DNA of 64,000 nucleotides from Companilactobacillus sp. RD055328. Its GTDB lineage: Bacteria; Bacillota; Bacilli; Lactobacillales; Lactobacillaceae. The DNA lies in NCBI RefSeq assembly GCF_022835675.1, contig NZ_BQUT01000005.1, positions 805,571 through 869,570 on the forward strand, given 5' to 3'. Of this stretch, positions 61,674-64,000 are shown in pieces (position 1 is the stretch's first letter; each line of letters begins with the position of its first letter). The notes below the pieces were generated by a model. It had not been told where the DNA came from and did not search any database. It saw only the letters and a list, made by a program, of their open reading frames with translations. The translations under genes were made by a program, and so were the position numbers.

Positions 61674-62561
61674 TTAATTTAATCTCTTATTTCTAAATAC
61701 CCAATAAGATGCGGATAACAATACTAGAACTCCTGCTACGGAAGCACTATTGCCAATTACGCTTGATTCACCCGTTTGAGGTAAAGTTTTTTCTGATTGT
61801 TTGCTTACATTTGATGAAGAAGGTTTAGATTGTGCTGATTTACCTGGCACTTCTGGAACATCATTATTAGACATATTGTCATTCACGGCCTCTGAATCAT
61901 CAGTTTCTGTCTCTGGATTATTAGGTTCAATCGGATCAACTGGAATGTTTGGTTCTATTGGATCAATTGGCTCACTAGGTTCTACCGGATTAGTATCAGA
62001 CTGAGTTTTTTTGTAAACATACGTCACAGTTTGTGAATCTGTTGTGTACACCCCGTTAATATTCCCTTCAACATGATCAAAAGTATAATCTTTTACAAAC
62101 AATTGATTAGTTTTATAACTTTCGCCATTTAGTCCCGTAAAAGTTACATCATCATAAAGTCTATTTCCATTCTCATCAACGTACTTAACGGTAACTGTTC
62201 CCGCATTTTCATCTTTATCATATTGAAAAATAATTTTTGTATCCTCATATCCCAATGTTCCCTTTAATTCACCAGAAACAGCAACAAGATGATAACCTAA
62301 AATATCTTTTTGAAAATTAGTAGCATCATATATAGCTCCGACTCTACCAGGAATAGTTAAACTAGGTGTTATGTCATTACCCGACATATCCTGAAAAGCT
62401 ATTATTAGTGAAGTCGTTTGGAATTCATTATTTTTAATATCTAAAGTATCAACATTTTTTATTGTTAAATCTCCTTGCTGATTATCTGCGGCATGTGCTG
62501 TACCGATTCCACTTGAAAGTAACATTGTTAATATCATTGCACTATATGTAATTTTTTTCAT
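61674..62561 (-). CDS. MucBP-domain LPXTG surface protein
   Basis: About 295 residues from ATG 62561 after CAGGGGGAATAAT. The signal peptide ends near GTAHAAD. A MucBP domain lies at about 120-185 (GTVTVKYVDENGNRL and VYTTDSQTVTYVYK). A repetitive Pro/Glu linker follows (EPSEPIDPIEPNIPVDPIEP), then an acidic and Ser-rich spacer. LPQTGE near residue 265 is followed by a membrane helix and basic tail. It is sortase-anchored and a likely adhesin. Confidence 0.92.
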   Translation of the reverse strand: MKKITYSAMILTMLLSSGIGTAHAADNQQGDLTIKNVDTLDIKNNEFQTTSLIIAFQDMSGNDITPSLTIPGRVGAIYDATNFQKDILGYHLVAVSGELKGTLGYEDTKIIFQYDKDENAGTVTVKYVDENGNRLYDDVTFTGLNGESYKTNQLFVKDYTFDHVEGNINGVYTTDSQTVTYVYKKTQSDTNPVEPSEPIDPIEPNIPVDPIEPNNPETETDDSEAVNDNMSNNDVPEVPGKSAQSKPSSSNVSKQSEKTLPQTGESSVIGNSASVAGVLVLLSASYWVFRNKRLN

Positions 62562-62660
62562 ATTATTCCCCCTGAAATTCATTTACTATAACATCGTACC
62601 TGATGAATAAATAAATAAAAACAGACCTGTGAAACCATCTACAACGTTAAAAATCCAAAT

Positions 62661-62691
62661 AAAAAACCGCTGAGTTTCCTCAGTGGTTTTT
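62661..62691 (-). terminator. Terminator after the cadmium transporter gene
   Basis: AAAAACCGCTGA pairs with TCAGTGGTTTTT (one wobble) around GTTTCC. Confidence 0.85.
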
Positions 62692-62702
62692 ACCTCTATT
62701 TC

Positions 62703-63302
62703 CTATATAAAATGAGCTATTGTCCCTGATTCAATCATTATGTAAATTCCTAACAGAATGTACACAATCGCAGTTATCCACCTACCATAATCTTCTAAAA
62801 TATCAGCAACCTTGGGAAGTTTAACCAATGTATAACCAATCCAGCAAAATAATGACAACATAACAAAGAATGTAATTAACACAATTATCACTTGTGCCGC
62901 ATTCAATGTTACAAAGTATGGCACATAGATTCCAATATTATCCGCTCCACATGTCGCAATCGTTATTATTGCAACATTTAACATCAAACTTCTATCTTTG
63001 CCTAATGCTTTTTCAACAATTTCATCGTCATCTTCTTCACCTTTTATAAGAAGTTTAATCCCCATAAATATAGGTATTATTCCTAACAATCCTAAAATCC
63101 ATTCATCAGGGACAAATTTCAATACAAAAGCCATTATTAATGACGTTGTAACTAAAATTGCTGTCCCTATGATGTCTCCAAAGTATACTGCCCATCTTTG
63201 TTTGCTAGTTTTTGCAGTTCCAAATACCAACATTAAGATAATCAAATAATCGATACTTGTCGAAATATATGCAGTTATGCTTGAAAGTACTATTGCTCCC
63301 AT
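62703..63302 (-). CDS. cadD: CadD-family cadmium resistance transporter
   Basis: 199 residues with six predicted helices. SSITAYISTSIDYLIILMLVF at the N-terminus and TIATCGADNIGIYVPYF near residue 116 are the CadD signature. An acidic loop GEEDDDEIVEKALGK lies near 88-102. Exports Cd2+ across the membrane. It forms an operon with the ArsR-type repressor 10 bases upstream. Confidence 0.92.
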   Translation of the reverse strand: MGAIVLSSITAYISTSIDYLIILMLVFGTAKTSKQRWAVYFGDIIGTAILVTTSLIMAFVLKFVPDEWILGLLGIIPIFMGIKLLIKGEEDDDEIVEKALGKDRSLMLNVAIITIATCGADNIGIYVPYFVTLNAAQVIIVLITFFVMLSLFCWIGYTLVKLPKVADILEDYGRWITAIVYILLGIYIMIESGTIAHFI

Positions 63303-63312
63303 TGTTAATCTC

Positions 63313-63633
63313 CTAGTCTACATTACTAATACATTCTTCTTCCGTGCTCTCATTCCAGCCAATATCATTTCCAACTTGATCAATAACTTCTAATAGATGA
63401 AAAATCTTCTTACTTGTTAAAGAATATATGACATATTTCCCATCTTTTTTTGAAGTAATTAATCCACAGTCTTTCAGACAAGCTAATTGTTGTGAAATAT
63501 TAGATTGTTTCGTTACTAACTTGTCAGTAATTTCCGATACTGACATATCTTTACTTTCTAACAATTCCAATATATTAACTCGCACTTCATTATTAAGCGC
63601 ATGAACAACTTTTTTTCTAAATATCTCATTCAT
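63313..63633 (-). CDS. ArsR/SmtB-family metal-sensing repressor (CadC/CadX-like)
   Basis: 106 residues with a winged HTH (VSEITDKLVTKQSNISQQLACLKDCGLI). A single CLKDCGL motif gives two Cys in the recognition helix region, which are candidate metal ligands. It starts the cadmium operon. A palindrome AACATTAATATGTT overlaps the -10 at 63660-63665, suggesting autoregulation. It lacks the longer Cys-bearing N-terminus of plasmid CadC, so it is closer to the CadX type. Confidence 0.88.
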   Translation of the reverse strand: MNEIFRKKVVHALNNEVRVNILELLESKDMSVSEITDKLVTKQSNISQQLACLKDCGLITSKKDGKYVIYSLTSKKIFHLLEVIDQVGNDIGWNESTEEECISNVD

Positions 63634-63658
63634 TCTTTATTTCCTCTTTATATTAATA

Positions 63659-63688
63659 AACATTAATATGTTAATCGTTAAAAGTCAA
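63659..63688 (-). promoter_or_regulatory. Promoter and operator of the cadmium operon
   Basis: On the minus strand: -35 TTGACT (63683-63688), a 17-base spacer and -10 TAATGT (63660-63665). The inverted repeat AACAT-TAAT-ATGTT (63659-63672) covers the -10. Confidence 0.6.
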
Positions 63689-63698
63689 ATAATTAAAA

Positions 63699-63727
63699 AA
63701 AAGATAGAGCAGACTGCTCTATCTTTT
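63699..63727 (-). terminator. Terminator after the dihydrofolate-reductase-like gene
   Basis: AAAAGATAGAGCA pairs perfectly with TGCTCTATCTTTT around GAC. Confidence 0.92.
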
Positions 63728-64000
63728 AATTTGTAAAATGTAATTCAGTTAGTTCACCAAGGTTAGTCGTGCCTACTAAATTTAACTTTTTAAAATAATC
63801 ATCTTCTTGAAATAGCCGCTTACCTCTCCCCAAAAGATAAGGAGCGATTTGAATTCGCCATTCATCTATTAAGTCAGCTTTTAGTAGTGACGTCACTATA
63901 CTTCCGCCACCAACTATCCAAATGTCCCCGCCCTCTTGTTCACGCAATTCTGTAACAAATTCAATTAAATCATTACTTATAGCTTTTGCTTGATCAAAAA
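63726..64000 (-). CDS. Dihydrofolate reductase / RibD C-terminal family protein (partial)
   Basis: The frame is open to the right window edge, so the N-terminus is missing. The visible 91 residues include GGDIWIVGGGSIVTSLLKAD and IAPYLLGRGKRLFQ, typical of the YyaP/YwjB-like dihydrofolate-reductase family. Members are predicted NADPH-dependent reductases of unclear substrate. The TTG at about 63947 is internal, not the true start. Confidence 0.85.
   Translation of the reverse strand, partial: FDQAKAISNDLIEFVTELREQEGGDIWIVGGGSIVTSLLKADLIDEWRIQIAPYLLGRGKRLFQEDDYFKKLNLVGTTNLGELTELHFTN

Noticed and set aside
58470-61700. Attachment-site duplication of the tRNA-Lys 3' end
   Set aside because: No second copy of the T-arm and acceptor sequence was seen downstream.

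Overview
The window is a chromosomal segment of a low-GC Gram-positive bacterium, most likely of the family Lactobacillaceae and close to the Companilactobacillus/farciminis type. This is inferred from the gene families seen: tagatose-6-phosphate genes, D-lactate dehydrogenase, C69 dipeptidase, class III fructose bisphosphatase, WxL and LPXTG surface proteins, and the complete walRK-yycHIJ-htrA-rlmH block. The species cannot be fixed from sequence reading alone. No transposase, phage module or CRISPR array was seen.

Layout. 1-2.1 kb: end of a lac repressor gene and lacABC. 2.2-12.3 kb: housekeeping genes, namely a phosphatase, Hsp20, DUF488, TerC, MntH, class III Fbp, an NCS2 purine permease and PepD. 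12.3-14.3 kb: a DUF2089 regulator with a small membrane protein, a ComX/SigH-like sigma factor and a DUF1659/DUF2922 pair; the first regulator and the sigma factor both seem to start at ATT. 14.5-32.6 kb: a very large WxL surface-protein locus read leftwards in three transcripts. One operon holds a small LPXTG protein, nine tandem WxL proteins and a DUF916/DUF3324 anchor protein; two further monocistronic genes encode paralogous proteins of about 1,600 residues. All three transcripts carry a similar element just downstream of the predicted start site.

32.8-48.3 kb: EamA transporter, LdhD, an XRE/membrane regulator next to an inverted decayed copy of its own 3' end, AhpCF, a YjbR-like protein, a histone-H1-like Lys/Ala/Thr protein, DUF1836/DegV, MarR, adenine deaminase with a purine permease, a Dyp peroxidase, an SDR protein, a small RHH-like ORF, peptide deformylase, DUF2975 and RlmH. 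Upstream of rlmH lies a gene-free 430 bp region with three exact and two near-exact DnaA boxes. 48.7-51.3 kb: a second WxL locus. 51.5-58.3 kb: htrA, walJ, yycI, yycH, walK and walR, which control cell-wall homeostasis, followed by tRNA-Lys(CTT).

58.8-61.5 kb: a small accessory cassette with an XRE/membrane regulator, a secreted peptide gene split by a run of ten A, a membrane-anchored thioredoxin-like protein, a second secreted protein with a Gly/Ala-rich helix, and three tiny membrane proteins. It looks like a bacteriocin or secreted-toxin system with its own disulfide helper and immunity-like proteins. It is the best candidate here for an undescribed system. 61.7-64.0 kb: a MucBP/LPXTG adhesin, a cadDC cadmium-resistance pair and a partial dihydrofolate-reductase-like gene running off the right edge.
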